Shown: positions 1 through 8,982 of the stretch, in pieces | Numbering within the stretch: the stretch's first letter is position 1 | How the letters are laid out: each line of letters starts with the position of its first letter | Assembly (NCBI GenBank): GCA_003427395.1 | Contig: BFEA01000077.1 | Span: forward strand, 1,829,078-1,852,773 | Reading direction: 5' to 3' | Length of the DNA stretch: 23,696 bases | Source: Chara braunii | Taxonomy: Eukaryota; Streptophyta; Charophyceae; Charales; Characeae | Notes under the pieces: model-generated | The model's database searches: none | What the model was told of the DNA's origin: nothing | The model's input: only the letters and a program-made list of their open reading frames with translations | Program-made: the position numbers and the translations under genes

Positions 1-128
1 GAGAGAGAGGCCCAAACGAGAAGGGGGAGGGAGTAACCGTAGAGCAGAGGACTTAGCTTAGTTTCGTAGAGGCCGTCCGAGCATAGGAGATCCGATGATG
101 AGCGCCCGCTGTGAGAACATTCTAGCAT

Positions 129-130
<2 letters not shown>

Positions 131-184
<54 letters not shown>
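131..184. repeat. (GA)n microsatellite
   Basis: An almost uninterrupted GA dinucleotide tract. The serine/leucine-rich translations across it on the minus strand are repeat artefacts, not genes. Confidence 0.97.
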
Positions 185-185
<1 letters not shown>

Positions 186-190
186 GAGAG

Positions 191-660
191 AAAATAACTA
201 CATAAGAGGGTGAGTGAATGCATGAGAAGAGGAAGATGTCGCGACCGGAGCCGACGGCAAGCGGCAATGGGAGCCGCGAAGTAGAACAGACGTCGGACCA
301 TTTCTTCGTTGATGCTGCCGAAGAATGAGGGCAAACTCTTCAAACCGTAGTGATATATATTTGCCTCGTAGCGGAGTTTCCGGTTGACGCGTCGGCTCAG
401 AACCACCGTGAAGGAACCAAACGTTCAATCGTAAAGGGCCAGGTTCCAAAAGGCCAGAGTTCGGAAACAAACCCCGAATTGTCGGTTCATTTTCCTGTGG
501 TTACTTCGTGTGCCAGGGTCCAGGCTTTACTTTCGGGCCTCTCTTTAGTCCCTCCAAGTTTGCTATCAAATTTGTAATCGTACCCCATACATTATCCAAA
601 AGTTGTTACCCCCTATTCATAATTATCCCTCTGGTATAGCTACTTGATCAGCCTATGCAG
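191..660. other. No recognisable feature
   Basis: Unique-looking sequence. Short open frames exist on both strands, but none shows a recognisable domain or motif, and no RNA gene or inverted repeat was seen. Confidence 0.5.
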
Positions 661-668
661 TTCGGGGT

Positions 669-800
669 GCAGTCAGATTCATTTCGGAAAGTGCTCGCAT
701 GTGCATGCCCTAAAACAGAAGGGGCTGGCAGGGAATCAATTGCTCCTCGCCTCTCACAGAGTCACATCAGAAAGAGCCGAGATTATTTTTCTTCTTCTTC
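669..800 (+). repeat. Dispersed repeat, copy 1 (3' portion)
   Basis: Shares an ordered series of blocks with 1488-1604: the region around GGAAAGTGCTCGCAT, then ATGCCCT, AAGGGGCTGGCAGGGAAT, TTGCTCC, CGCCTCTCAC, CAGAAAGAGCC and a CTT-rich end. Identity by eye is about 80 percent. No coding potential is apparent. It is probably an old transposable-element fragment of unknown class. Confidence 0.75.
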
Positions 801-853
801 TTCTTCTTCTTTCATATATATGTATGTATATAAAAACAACAAACAAAAGAAAG

Positions 854-957
854 GGCATACTAAGCTTTGAACGCAACTGCCTTCAGATTCATCCAGGGCT
901 AGCCAAACTACTGTCAGATATATTCTGGAAAGTGCTAGCATTAGAAGAAAGGGCATA
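854..957 (+). repeat. Dispersed repeat, copy 2 (5' portion; empty foldback site)
   Basis: Runs parallel to 985-1056 and then continues without interruption through GTCAGATATATTCTGG into GAAAGTGCTAGCATTA, which matches sequence after 1488. It therefore represents the same locus type without the foldback insertion at 1057-1485. This copy supplies the empty-site comparison that fixes that element's ends and target duplication. Confidence 0.85.
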
Positions 958-984
958 AAAAAGAAAAAAAAGAGGAAAAAAGAA

Positions 985-1604
985 AGGGCATACTAAACTT
1001 TGAATGCAATTGCCTTCCGATTCATCCAGTGCTGGCCATAACTGCGGTCAGATATAGGGCCTCGCTGCACTACTCTAGACTCTCGAAGTTTTGAGAGTGG
1101 GTCTTCGCTGCACTTACTCTCGATCGGGAAACTCTCGAGACCCGATCGAGAGCTGTCTGATGCCACGCTACAATGCCACTCTCGAAACGTCGAGAGTCTC
1201 CCTCCTGCAAAACCCGAATTTGCAAGTGTCCTCGGGAGTTGCCCGCCCACAGCCTCGTTTTTCGAGAGTGGACCTCCTGTCCTGGCGGCCAGACTCTGTC
1301 CCGTAGCGCTGTGGTGCAGCTCTTCTGTCGAGTCGGACGACGCCCAGGGTTCCGAGAGTTGATCTAGTGTCACAGGTTCTAGAGTACACGCAGCGAAGGA
1401 GGATATTTCGAGAGTCTCGCCTCTCTGATAATGCTAGTCGAACTCTCGAAATATTTCGAGAGTCTAGAGTAGTGCAGCGAGGCCCATATTCTCGAAAGCG
1501 CTTGCATTATAATGCCCTGAAATGGAAGGGACTGACAGGGAATAGATTGCTCCCCGCCTCTCACGGGCAGCCACACCAGAAAGAGCCAAGATTCTTCTTC
1601 TTAT
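985..1604 (+). repeat. Dispersed repeat, copy 3, split by a foldback element
   Basis: The left part, 985-1056, matches copy 2. The right part, 1486-1604, matches copies 1 and 2. The two parts are separated by the inserted element at 1057-1485. Direct spacing of copies 2 and 3 suggests a tandem or clustered arrangement of this repeat. Confidence 0.85.
1057..1485. mobile_element. Foldback/MITE-like element, 31-bp TIRs, 3-bp ATA target duplication
   Basis: The first 31 bases (1057-1087, starting GGGCCTCGCTGCAC) are the exact reverse complement of the last 31 (1455-1485). The element is flanked by ATA on both sides (1054-1056, 1486-1488), and removing it with one ATA gives the uninterrupted arrangement seen at 910-930. 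The interior is packed with TCTCGA/TCGAGA motifs in both orientations. A second, imperfect TIR-like pair lies just inside each end (about 1108-1130 and 1378-1400). There is no transposase ORF, so it is non-autonomous. The GGGCC ends and 3-bp duplication recall PIF/Harbinger (Tourist) MITEs, but that superfamily normally duplicates TWA rather than ATA, so the family is uncertain. Confidence 0.88.
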
Positions 1605-1729
1605 TTAAAGGGTGCTTCCCGTCCGCGCAAACACGTTCGCGAGAACGCGTTTTTGGACGCCGTGAACGCCGTTCGCGGGAGCCAGTACCGGCCGGCGGTG
1701 GTCCTGGCGGGGATTATGGGGCCTTGGGG
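1605..1729. other. GC-rich spacer, no gene
   Basis: Contains several CG-rich inverted motifs around GTTCGCGAGAACGC and GTTCGCGGGAG but no recognisable gene. It leads directly into the TG-rich tract. Confidence 0.5.
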
Positions 1730-2623
<894 letters not shown>

Positions 2624-2662
2624 GGGGGGGTGCGGGGGGGATGGGGTGGATCTGGTGGGGGG
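2624..2662 (+). other. Potential G-quadruplex (four long G-runs)
   Basis: G-runs of 7, 7, 4 and 6 bases at 2624-2630, 2634-2640, 2643-2646 and 2657-2662, with loops of 3, 2 and 10 bases. This fits the usual pattern for an intramolecular quadruplex on the plus strand, apart from the slightly long third loop. Formation in vivo is not shown by sequence. Confidence 0.7.
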
Positions 2663-2763
2663 CAGCACCATTGCAGAGATGATGGATCTACAAATACCGA
2701 GGGGGTTCAGGGACACCACCTATGCCCCCTCCACCCCTATATATTAAAAAAAAAAAAAAAAAA
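2663..2763 (+). mobile_element. Short poly-A-tailed retroposon 3' end
   Basis: Unique sequence ends in an 18-base A tract (2746-2763). Just upstream, GAGGGGG (2699-2705) can pair with CCCCCTC (2725-2731). The segment GAGATGATGGATCTA resembles GAGATGATGGACCTA in the retroposon tail at 4431. The 5' limit and class (SINE or 5'-truncated LINE) cannot be fixed. Confidence 0.5.
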
Positions 2764-3366
2764 CCCGTTTGCGTTCGCTGTTTTTCGGAGACTGTTTGCA
2801 TTCGGGCGAACACGAACGGTATGCTACACAGGAAACGAAGAAGAACAAAAATTCAATAAGAAGATAAAAGAGGGAGTGTTATCGCGATGCGGGTTTCTTG
2901 TTGATGGTTATATCAGAAGCACATAGCACGGGCCCATCGGAGGTTCCTAGTCTTCTTTGTCACTAAGGTTTTTTATACACGAGTGCATTGGAATAGTGAA
3001 AGGTGGATGGGCAGGTTGGATTATCAGGGAGAAGAGTGCAATGCAGCAGTAAAAGAAGTGGTATGATGGGCCAAGTTGCTTGTGAATTCTGTTTCCTCCC
3101 TGCCTCTCTCACCAAACCCCTTCTTCTGCCACTGGCACCAATTTTTTGGTACAGTCACTCGCTGTGCCAGCACTGCTGCTCTGAACAATCGGCGGAAGCA
3201 ACAAACAAAGAATTTGGGTCCGAATCACTGTAATCATTTGTATGATGGAATGAAAAAACTGCATGTATGACTTTTAGGAGGGGAGGGGAAAGGGTGTCAA
3301 AGGTGAAAGAACGGCTGACCGTAAGGAACATTTCCCATCTCTCAAGGGAGCTTTGGGTGGAATGAG
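2764..3366. other. No recognisable feature
   Basis: About 600 bp with only short open frames that carry no recognisable domain. No RNA gene, tandem repeat or strong inverted repeat was found here. Confidence 0.5.
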
Positions 3367-3486
3367 AGCATACTCACACTAGGATTTTTTTGACTGAGCT
3401 CTGGACGTGATTACCATCAGATGCATCCAGCTCAAGGTGGAATTTCCATCGAGTACATTCAGGAAAGTCCTAGTGTGAGTATTGCT
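3367..3486. mobile_element. Small inverted-repeat element (MITE-like), about 120 bp
   Basis: ATACTCACACTAGGA at 3370-3384 is the exact reverse complement of 3468-3482. Allowing one gap and one mismatch, the match extends to about 22 bases, from AGCA at 3367 to TGCT at the right. The inner 80 bp has no coding capacity. No clear target duplication was identified, so it could also be a chance or structural hairpin. Confidence 0.5.
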
Positions 3487-3526
3487 ATAGGCCAAGCGAA
3501 AAGCTGTGGTTTGGTATGCATAATTA

Positions 3527-3693
3527 TTAAACCACCAGTAGTTGTCCCATACATCGGTTGCGGCCCCGTCATGTTAGTGCGCCACAGTTTTCGGGGCTCG
3601 GGTACCTGAATAGAATGGCCGGTTCGTTTTCTTTTGGCACGCGGTGCGTTTCAAGCATCAGAGAAAAGTGTGTCTGAAGTAGTGGTGGTTTAA
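3527..3693. mobile_element. TTAA-flanked MITE, copy 1
   Basis: TTAA at both ends (3527-3530, 3690-3693) encloses a 159-bp core. The core's first 13 bases, ACCACCAGTAGTT, match the reverse complement of its last 13 with two mismatches. The termini and TTAA site are shared with the copy at 6842-6999, although the interiors differ. TTAA target choice is the hallmark of piggyBac-type transposition. No transposase is present, so it would be non-autonomous. Confidence 0.65.
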
Positions 3694-3861
3694 ACTGCTA
3701 GTACACGGCCCCAGCCTTGCTGAAAAGAAACCCGGCGCCTAAGAGTTTCTTGTGAAAAAGACGGTGCAGGCGCACCGTTGATAAAAAAAAATTGGTGGCC
3801 TGCGTCGCCTACCGGATTCTGAAGGGCGCGCGACCGATAGCTGGATGTACTTGTGCTTTAA
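3690..3861. mobile_element. Possible degenerate third TTAA-flanked element
   Basis: TTAA occurs at 3690-3693 and 3858-3861. The left end reads ACTGCTAGTAC, and the right end, read inwards, AGCACAAGTAC, so the termini agree only partly. The right subterminal sequence CCGATAGCTGG is shared with the same place in the element at 6842-6999, which is the main reason for listing it. It abuts copy 1 and would share its TTAA. Confidence 0.35.
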
Positions 3862-4430
3862 GGTGAGCAGTGCTTTTTTTTCGAGACAACTGCGCCTGTG
3901 ACCGCTGCACAGTTTGGAATTCGCAGGAATAACAGTCCACTGCAAGCTTGGGCGAAGACCAGTTCAAAACTGCAATAAAAACAGTAAACTGCGCGTTCGA
4001 AGGCCTACCGGTTCGATAATTGGCAAAAACGGGAGGTCGCGGTCGTGCTTTTTGTTGTTTTTTTTGTTTTTTTGTTTTTTCGCACCTTCGATTTTTCTTT
4101 TTTTGTTTTTTTTTCTTCTCGCGCCTGCCACGGCCGAGCTTTGTAGCCCAAGTCTCTCCAAGGAAGCTACCGTCCTCCCCCGAACACAGCGCACCCTCAT
4201 ACTCCAGCACGTGACAGGGGGGCTGCAGATACCTGGAATTGACCTTGGAGTAAGAAACTAAAGGGGGGATAAGAGAGGAGGACATAGTTGGCACTATCCA
4301 GATGGGGACTGGGTCAGTAGGAAGTAGGAGCTCTAGAAGTAGGAAGGGTGACTAGTGCAGCCCCGAGGGAAAGACGGTGCTACAGGCTAGGAACTGATAT
4401 GGCCATAGTCCCAACAAACATTGTGCTGAG
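3862..4430. other. No gene; T-rich low-complexity tract
   Basis: Contains a long T/G-T tract at about 4048-4118. The phenylalanine- or lysine-rich translations across it are artefacts. The remaining sequence shows no domain, RNA gene or clear repeat. Confidence 0.5.
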
Positions 4431-4626
4431 ATGATGGACCTAAGGGATGCTGGACCTGGTTTCCAGCAGGTGACGCTCCCCACCAATAGATGGAGCAGCC
4501 CGACAGGCAAGACCTCAATTCCGGTGGTTCTCTTAGACTCTTACCACCACCGGGATAAAGGCCTTGCACAAGGGGTTTCAACCGTTTCATATATACAAAA
4601 AAGAAAAGAAAAAAGAAGAAAAGAAT
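4431..4626 (+). mobile_element. LINE/SINE-type 3' tail, copy A
   Basis: Carries the shared tail signature: a TTTCCAGCAGGTG block, then the box CCACCAATAGATGGAG (4480-4495). A hairpin follows, with outer arms 4507-4515 and 4559-4567 (one mismatch) and inner arms 4521-4528 and 4546-4553 (8 perfect pairs). An A-rich tract ends it at about 4600-4626. The same box in the same position occurs in the LINE 3' UTR at 7513 and at 23582. It appears to be a 5'-truncated retroposon inserted ahead of another LINE fragment. Confidence 0.7.
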
Positions 4627-4749
4627 ATGTTCAGGCTGTCCAGGCGAACCATCCTATGGACCCTATGGTGGCAGAGATGTATGATGGAGATGGAGGGAGC
4701 AAGGGTAGAAGCAGAGGAAGTAACAGAACAAAACAAGGAGCTCAAGTAG
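4627..4749 (+). pseudogene. Fragment of a LINE ORF2 C-terminal region
   Basis: Translation from ATG 4627 begins MFRLSRRTILWTLWWQRC. It aligns with MFTLGRRAILWAIWHRRC in the larger LINE ORF (about 6691-6745), the stretch after the zinc-binding domain of non-LTR reverse transcriptases. It ends at TAG 4747-4749. It lies upstream of the RT catalytic region of the next LINE, so it must come from a second, separately truncated copy. The junction with that copy lies around 4750-4770. Confidence 0.65.
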
Positions 4750-4771
4750 AAATCAGAAATAAGAGGAAGCA

Positions 4772-6067
4772 ATTCCTATCTGTTCAGTTTTTGCAGACGA
4801 TCTCTCCCTAATGGTAGATGCAACCTTTGAAAACATGGAAGCAATTAAAGAATTACTAAACAAATTCTGTAGATTATCCGACATAAAGGTCAATTGGGGG
4901 GACAACCCTAGGATGGTGGATCCATCACCAAGCGGTAAGACCACCGGAAACCCCCCGTATTAAGTGGGTCCCTAAGGATATTCCTATTAGAATTCTAGGC
5001 ATCTCCGTATCTCCAGAAGGTAAACCAAAAACAAACAATAAAAGGATTATGCAAAGCGCCCTGTCCAAACTCGAAGTATGGAAAATAAACATACTTCTAT
5101 TATGGGTCGCTCTTTAGTAATCAACAATGTTATCTTAGCCTCAACCTAGTACAAATCAGTCATATGAGCTTTAAACGAGACCTCTATCAAATTATTTCAA
5201 CAGCACCTCAAGGCCTTCCTGTAGAGAGGCAATCATGATTATAATGATATCATCAGTAGAGTAGCCTGGACATCCATAATTCAACCCAAATCTAAATGCG
5301 AGTTGGGCATCATTGATTCATCCACTGAAACTATGACTCTCTCATTACAATGGATCAAGAGGCTTCTTTTCAACCCACAAACACCATGGAACGCACTTGC
5401 ATAGGAACAATTAAGGAGACTAGCCCCCCCAACTGACAACACAGTAAACCCGGCTATGTGGTTGGAAAACCGGGCATGGCCAATCCCCAAAAGTATGTAG
5501 AAGACTCTAAACACTCAAGAACGCACGACCAAGGAAGCGGCTAGGCAGGACATTAGAAAATACCCATTTTGGATCAAAATTTTGAAGACGTTGAGGAAAA
5601 TCCCCATACTGGATAGACACCCTCCCAAAAGGTGGGAAGAGATTATCCGCCAACCAATCTTCAACAATGAATGGATCAGAGACCCTCAAGGCTATACCTT
5701 ATATTGTAATGAGAGTCCCTGGAAATGATTGATAACAAAAGGTATCACAAGAATCAAGGACATATGGGATGAAAGAACCTAAAATTGGATCGTTCCAGAC
5801 TTACTACGCACCAAGCTCAAATACTGCCATCGGGTTAATGAAAGCCTAGAAAGGATCGTGGACTTAATTCCTTTAGATTGGATTATGATACTCAACAAAG
5901 GATGGAATCTCTAGGAAAGCGATTGGGTGGGCATAAGAAACGAGACCCACTTGGTGGGGAATATCATAGTTCCCCCCGAAGACTCCCTAGTGCTTATCTC
6001 CTCCTTCCAGTTAAGCGACGATCACATAGTAATTAAACTCCCACAAAACAAGCCTCAAAGGGTATAA
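4772..6067 (+). pseudogene. LINE reverse transcriptase, catalytic motif to connection region (pseudogene)
   Basis: Reading from 4772 gives a phrase centred on VFADDLSLMVDAT. FADD (4790-4801) is the non-LTR form of the RT active-site YxDD, with both catalytic aspartates kept. Downstream come IKVNW and, after a frame change near 4955, IRILGISVSPEGK, the usual order in LINE RTs (DDT, then LGI). Reading continues through frame changes near 4955 and 5100 and several in-frame stops (for example TAG at 5402-5404 and TAA at 6065-6067). Blocks such as WTSIIQPKSKCELGI remain recognisable. It is clearly non-functional. Confidence 0.85.
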
Positions 6068-6895
6068 AAAAACCAATTATTTAGGATCAGAGTGCTTCAA
6101 AAGGACTCTTCATCATGGTTGGCCTTTAGACCCTCATTTGAGATCTCAAACCTTCCAATAGATCCAGCATGCTGGACTTGGGGAGCACAAAACATGAAAA
6201 GGAAAGATTACACGCGCTCTTTGCACTCTTTATTAGTCAAGTCTACTTACCGTATGCTAAAACCTAGAATTAATCTGATCGACAAAGTCTCCACGAGATG
6301 GATGCAGCAGTTGAACATAAGTCAGGAAGACTTGAGGCGTGTGCGCTGGTTTAAAATGGTAACATCAAAACCGTCTAAAATTGCTTCTCTTCAGTGGCAG
6401 ATTGAACACCGATGTCTTCCCACAAATGACTGGTTGATAAACAGATCCTCTCTGGAGGCAAGGCGGTTGACGAACCCTTGGTGTAAGCTCTGTAAATCGG
6501 CTTTTCCCAGCAGAAAAATCCCAGAGACTATAGAACATATTTTTTTGTCTTATCCAGACGTTGTTTGGCTCTGGAGATGGTGGGACCGCATCTGGGACCA
6601 ACTGGAAACATCTCAACAATGGCCCTGGGGATGGAAGGTAATTCTACTGGAAGTTTGGGTCCCAACCCACGATGACAACTTCACTCAAAATATGTTTACT
6701 CTAGGAAGAAGAGCAATCCTATGGGCCATTTGGCACAGGAGGTGTACCAATGAATGGGAAAGGGCAAGACTCGATGACCCAAAATTTACCGAAACAATTA
6801 AACAACAAATTCAAACAGACATTTTGATGCAATGGGAAAAGTTAAACCACCAGTACTTCCTAAAGTCGCGTAGCGTTAACGCTACGCAATTTTAG
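6068..6895 (+). pseudogene. LINE ORF2 C-terminal part with RT-associated zinc-binding domain
   Basis: An uninterrupted frame of about 275 codons follows a TAA at 6065 in the same frame as the preceding RT remnant. It contains SLQWQIEHRCLPTNDWL, WCKLCK and ETIEHIFLSYPDVVWLW, the layout of the zf-RVT domain found after many plant LINE reverse transcriptases. A cysteine normally expected in the HxxxxC part is tyrosine (SYP), a probable damaging change. There is no ATG at the beginning, consistent with a piece of a longer ORF. The last codons after about 6841 come from an inserted MITE, which also supplies the stop. Confidence 0.85.
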
Positions 6896-6999
6896 GAAAC
6901 GTACGGGCCACTACAGAAGCACCCAAATTCATCCAACTAGAAACGTTTCTACTCTATATTTTCCACGGCCGATAGCTGGGCCAAGTACTGGTGGTTTAA
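6842..6999. mobile_element. TTAA-flanked MITE, copy 2, inserted in LINE ORF2
   Basis: TTAA is duplicated at 6842-6845 and 6996-6999. The 150-bp core has perfect 13-bp TIRs (6846-6858 ACCACCAGTACTT and 6983-6995). Removing the core with one TTAA joins the LINE coding frame before and after it without a shift, which independently supports the boundaries. Inside is a perfect 20-bp palindrome (6868-6887) flanked by CCTAAA/TTTAGG arms, so a strong internal hairpin is possible. It has no coding capacity. The piggyBac-like assignment rests on the TTAA site only. Confidence 0.88.
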
Positions 7000-7199
7000 A
7001 GGACAAACTACGGTGTAACTCGTCAAAGGAGGACATCCTCAAAGCTTTCAAATCTTTTAACAACGACTGGCTAGGTGGGGACAAAGGGGGGGGAATTGGT
7101 AACATCGAATGGAAAGGTGAAAATGGAGAAGAGGGGCAAAAAATAAATAAAAATTACAAAGTGATATGCAATGATTTGACTGATGTGGACCCCTCCATC
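7000..7199 (+). pseudogene. LINE ORF2 extreme C-terminus, downstream of the MITE
   Basis: Open from the MITE edge to TAG 7197-7199, reading KDKLRCNSSKEDILKAFKSF and then a glycine-rich stretch. It is in phase with the upstream ORF once the MITE core and one TTAA are discounted, so this was the original end of ORF2. No domain is recognised in this tail. Confidence 0.75.
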
Positions 7200-7488
7200 C
7201 CTCTCCGCCCTATGTAGGACTTCCACACCCCCTTTCCCCCTCTGCCTAACGCAATTGTCCCTTTGTCATGTCGTGGCTTGGATGCCTTGGAGGTTTCGGG
7301 TCTCGAGGTGGGAAGGGAGAATCGGTAATTATAGTAGTTCTAGAGGAAGTTGGCTTTCTTCTGTTTTTTTTAGTCAGGCATCACATAGAGCTAGGATAAA
7401 AGGTTCATTCTGGTGCCCGACTCAGGGTGAATAGGCTCAAGTCCGGTCTGTATCAGTATTTTTCCATGTTTCAAAAGGGACGCTTGAC
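7200..7488 (+). other. LINE 3' UTR, proximal part
   Basis: Non-coding sequence between the ORF2 stop and the conserved tail box. No open frame with recognisable content was found. Confidence 0.6.
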
Positions 7489-7615
7489 CCGTTTTCCAGC
7501 AGGTGTAGCTCCCCACCAATAGATGGAGTGACCCATAAAAGCCTTAGTAGGAGGGATGCTTTCGTCACCCTGCCTACCAGGGCTTACTGAGTCTTATTAA
7601 AAAAAAAAAAAAAAA
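7489..7615 (+). other. LINE 3' tail, copy B: conserved box, hairpin, poly-A
   Basis: GACCCGTTTTCCAGCAGGTG leads to the box CCACCAATAGATGGAG (7513-7528). A stem-loop follows, with left arm about 7539-7555 and right arm about 7567-7584 (AAGCC/GGCTT and GTAGG/CCTAC, plus AGGG/CCCT), and then poly-A at 7599-7615. The hairpin arms differ from those of the tails at 4507 and 23598 while position and pairing are kept. In several LINE families the 3' stem-loop is what the RT recognises; applying that here is inference. Confidence 0.75.
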
Positions 7616-8035
7616 GGAATCAGTGGCAGGTGGCCAAGGAGAAGATGGACTCCTGAATCATGCATACAAGGAAAGACATGGGCAGCATTATCTTTCGTTT
7701 CTGCGGAAATTGGTTGAGGGGAAAGTGGGGGTATTGGGTGGCAAAGGTGACCTGGTGAGGGTATAGGGCACAATAGGAAGAAGGGAAGATGAGAGAGCAG
7801 GGCATGGGTGCCCAGGGATTATCAGCCTCGCTTCCATGATTGGACATTGGTGGAGCCCACTATTCCTATGAGACCCCCATCAGACTGCCTGGACCCCTTC
7901 CCTCCACATCCGACGTCGATTGTGGAAATCCTAGGGAACGGGGGTGGGTAAGGAGGCAAAACGATCACGCTCGTGCCTCCCTGTGTCCTTGCTTGTCTCT
8001 GCACTCTAGCCTCCCCTCGAGAGGGACTCATTTTT
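7616..8035. other. No recognisable gene
   Basis: About 420 bp with no domain-bearing open frame. It may be retroposon UTR sequence because it leads into degenerate tail repeats at 8036, but it shows no motif of its own. Confidence 0.45.
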
Positions 8036-8252
8036 GCCCAATGGACCCGGCTTCCAGCCATGGTGTGTGTATTGCAGTTTAGTATGGGATGCCGGACCCG
8101 GTCTTCAGCCTGTGTCTTCCTATTGTACTCCAGCATAAGCTGGGTAATGAACCCGGTTCATTTTTGTTCTTATGATTTTCCTGAAGGGACGCCGGGCCCA
8201 GTTCCCAGCATGTGCTGCTTCCCACGAACAAAAATAAAATAAAATAAAATCA
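8036..8252 (+). repeat. Degenerate retroposon tail array ending in (AAAAT)n
   Basis: Four variants of a GGACCCGGTTTCCAGCA-type phrase occur around 8051, 8091, 8148 and 8190, about 40-57 bp apart. The last includes GGGACGCCGGGCCCAG and GTGCTGCTTCCCAC, like the LINE tail at 7484-7516. It stops before the CCAATAGATGGAG box and passes into an AAAAT-type simple tail (about 8228-8250). Confidence 0.6.
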
Positions 8253-8313
8253 AAAACTCCGTACACCAGTCTTAAAGAGCTGTTTAGAGCTTCTGATGTG
8301 CTAACCTCACGCC

Positions 8314-8482
8314 CTGCACAACATTTCATACCGTGGGACGCCCGATCATAGTAATTGGGGGTGTGGCCGAGGGCTTTAGGCAAGGGTTGAATCAATTGGA
8401 CAGAACGGGGGATTCTCGCGCCATTCCAAGGTTACTCCAAACATTTAGGTCAACAGAGAAGGCTAAGCGGAAACACTAGGGG
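8314..8482 (+). repeat. Artefactual direct repeat, copy 1 (169 bp)
   Basis: Appears identical to 8521-8689. The two copies flank a sequencing adapter, so one is almost certainly an assembly product rather than genomic. Confidence 0.93.
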
Positions 8483-8520
8483 CTGTCTCTTATACACATC
8501 TAGATGTGTATAAGAGACAG
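8483..8520. other. Nextera mate-pair junction adapter (vector/adapter contamination)
   Basis: The 19-bp Tn5 mosaic end CTGTCTCTTATACACATCT is followed directly by its reverse complement. This is exactly the 38-bp circularisation junction of the Illumina Nextera mate-pair protocol. It creates a spurious reading frame starting MCIRDS. It is not biological. Confidence 0.98.
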
Positions 8521-8689
8521 CTGCACAACATTTCATACCGTGGGACGCCCGATCATAGTAATTGGGGGTGTGGCCGAGGGCTTTAGGCAAGGGTTGAATC
8601 AATTGGACAGAACGGGGGATTCTCGCGCCATTCCAAGGTTACTCCAAACATTTAGGTCAACAGAGAAGGCTAAGCGGAAACACTAGGGG
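8521..8689 (+). repeat. Artefactual direct repeat, copy 2 (169 bp)
   Basis: Same sequence as 8314-8482, immediately after the adapter. Sequence continues from this copy into unique DNA at 8690, while copy 1 is joined to the left flank. The true locus probably has a single copy. Confidence 0.93.
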
Positions 8690-8982
8690 ATTCGAGGGGT
8701 AGACAGGGCCGACCCGCAGGGTATGACCAAAATTCTGCTTCTTCGGGGGCCATGGAATGTGCGAGATGCATCCGCTGCTAGGCATCAGGAAGAAAAAGGG
8801 AAAACGTGGAACGTACCACTTCTCTCGCGGCAGATTTATGCCAACTCTATTGCAAGAACCCCAGAGATAAGGAACATCCAAGTCTCCGAATCAGATTCAT
8901 GCGGGGTCGGCCAGGAGTGTCGTCGTTCGATTGGGGCGGGCTGGGGGAACCCAAGCTCAGAAGCTCGGCGATAGGGCGCCCG
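8690..8982. other. Left flank of the LTR element, no recognised gene
   Basis: A frame across 8806-8980 contains LCQLYCKNPRDKEH, which has cysteines and a histidine but fits no finger family I recognise. Otherwise there is nothing. The final CCCG (8979-8982) matches the four bases after 22682 and may be one half of the element's target duplication. Confidence 0.4.

Larger units (their letters stand above)
4750..7615 (+). mobile_element. 5'-truncated, decayed non-LTR retrotransposon (LINE)
   Basis: In order: RT from the FADD motif onward, a connecting region, the RT-associated zinc-binding domain, the ORF2 C-terminus split by a MITE, a 3' UTR, the conserved tail box and hairpin, and a 17-base poly-A (7599-7615). 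The endonuclease and the N-terminal RT are absent. Loss of the 5' half is usual for target-primed reverse transcription. The 5' junction and target duplication could not be set with confidence. Confidence 0.85.

Noticed and set aside
3809-4294. 161-codon minus-strand ORF with a lysine-rich stretch
   Set aside because: It is carried by the T-rich low-complexity tract. No recognisable domain.
8504-8686. 60-codon ORF starting MCIRDS
   Set aside because: The start is inside the Nextera adapter and the rest is the duplicated flank.
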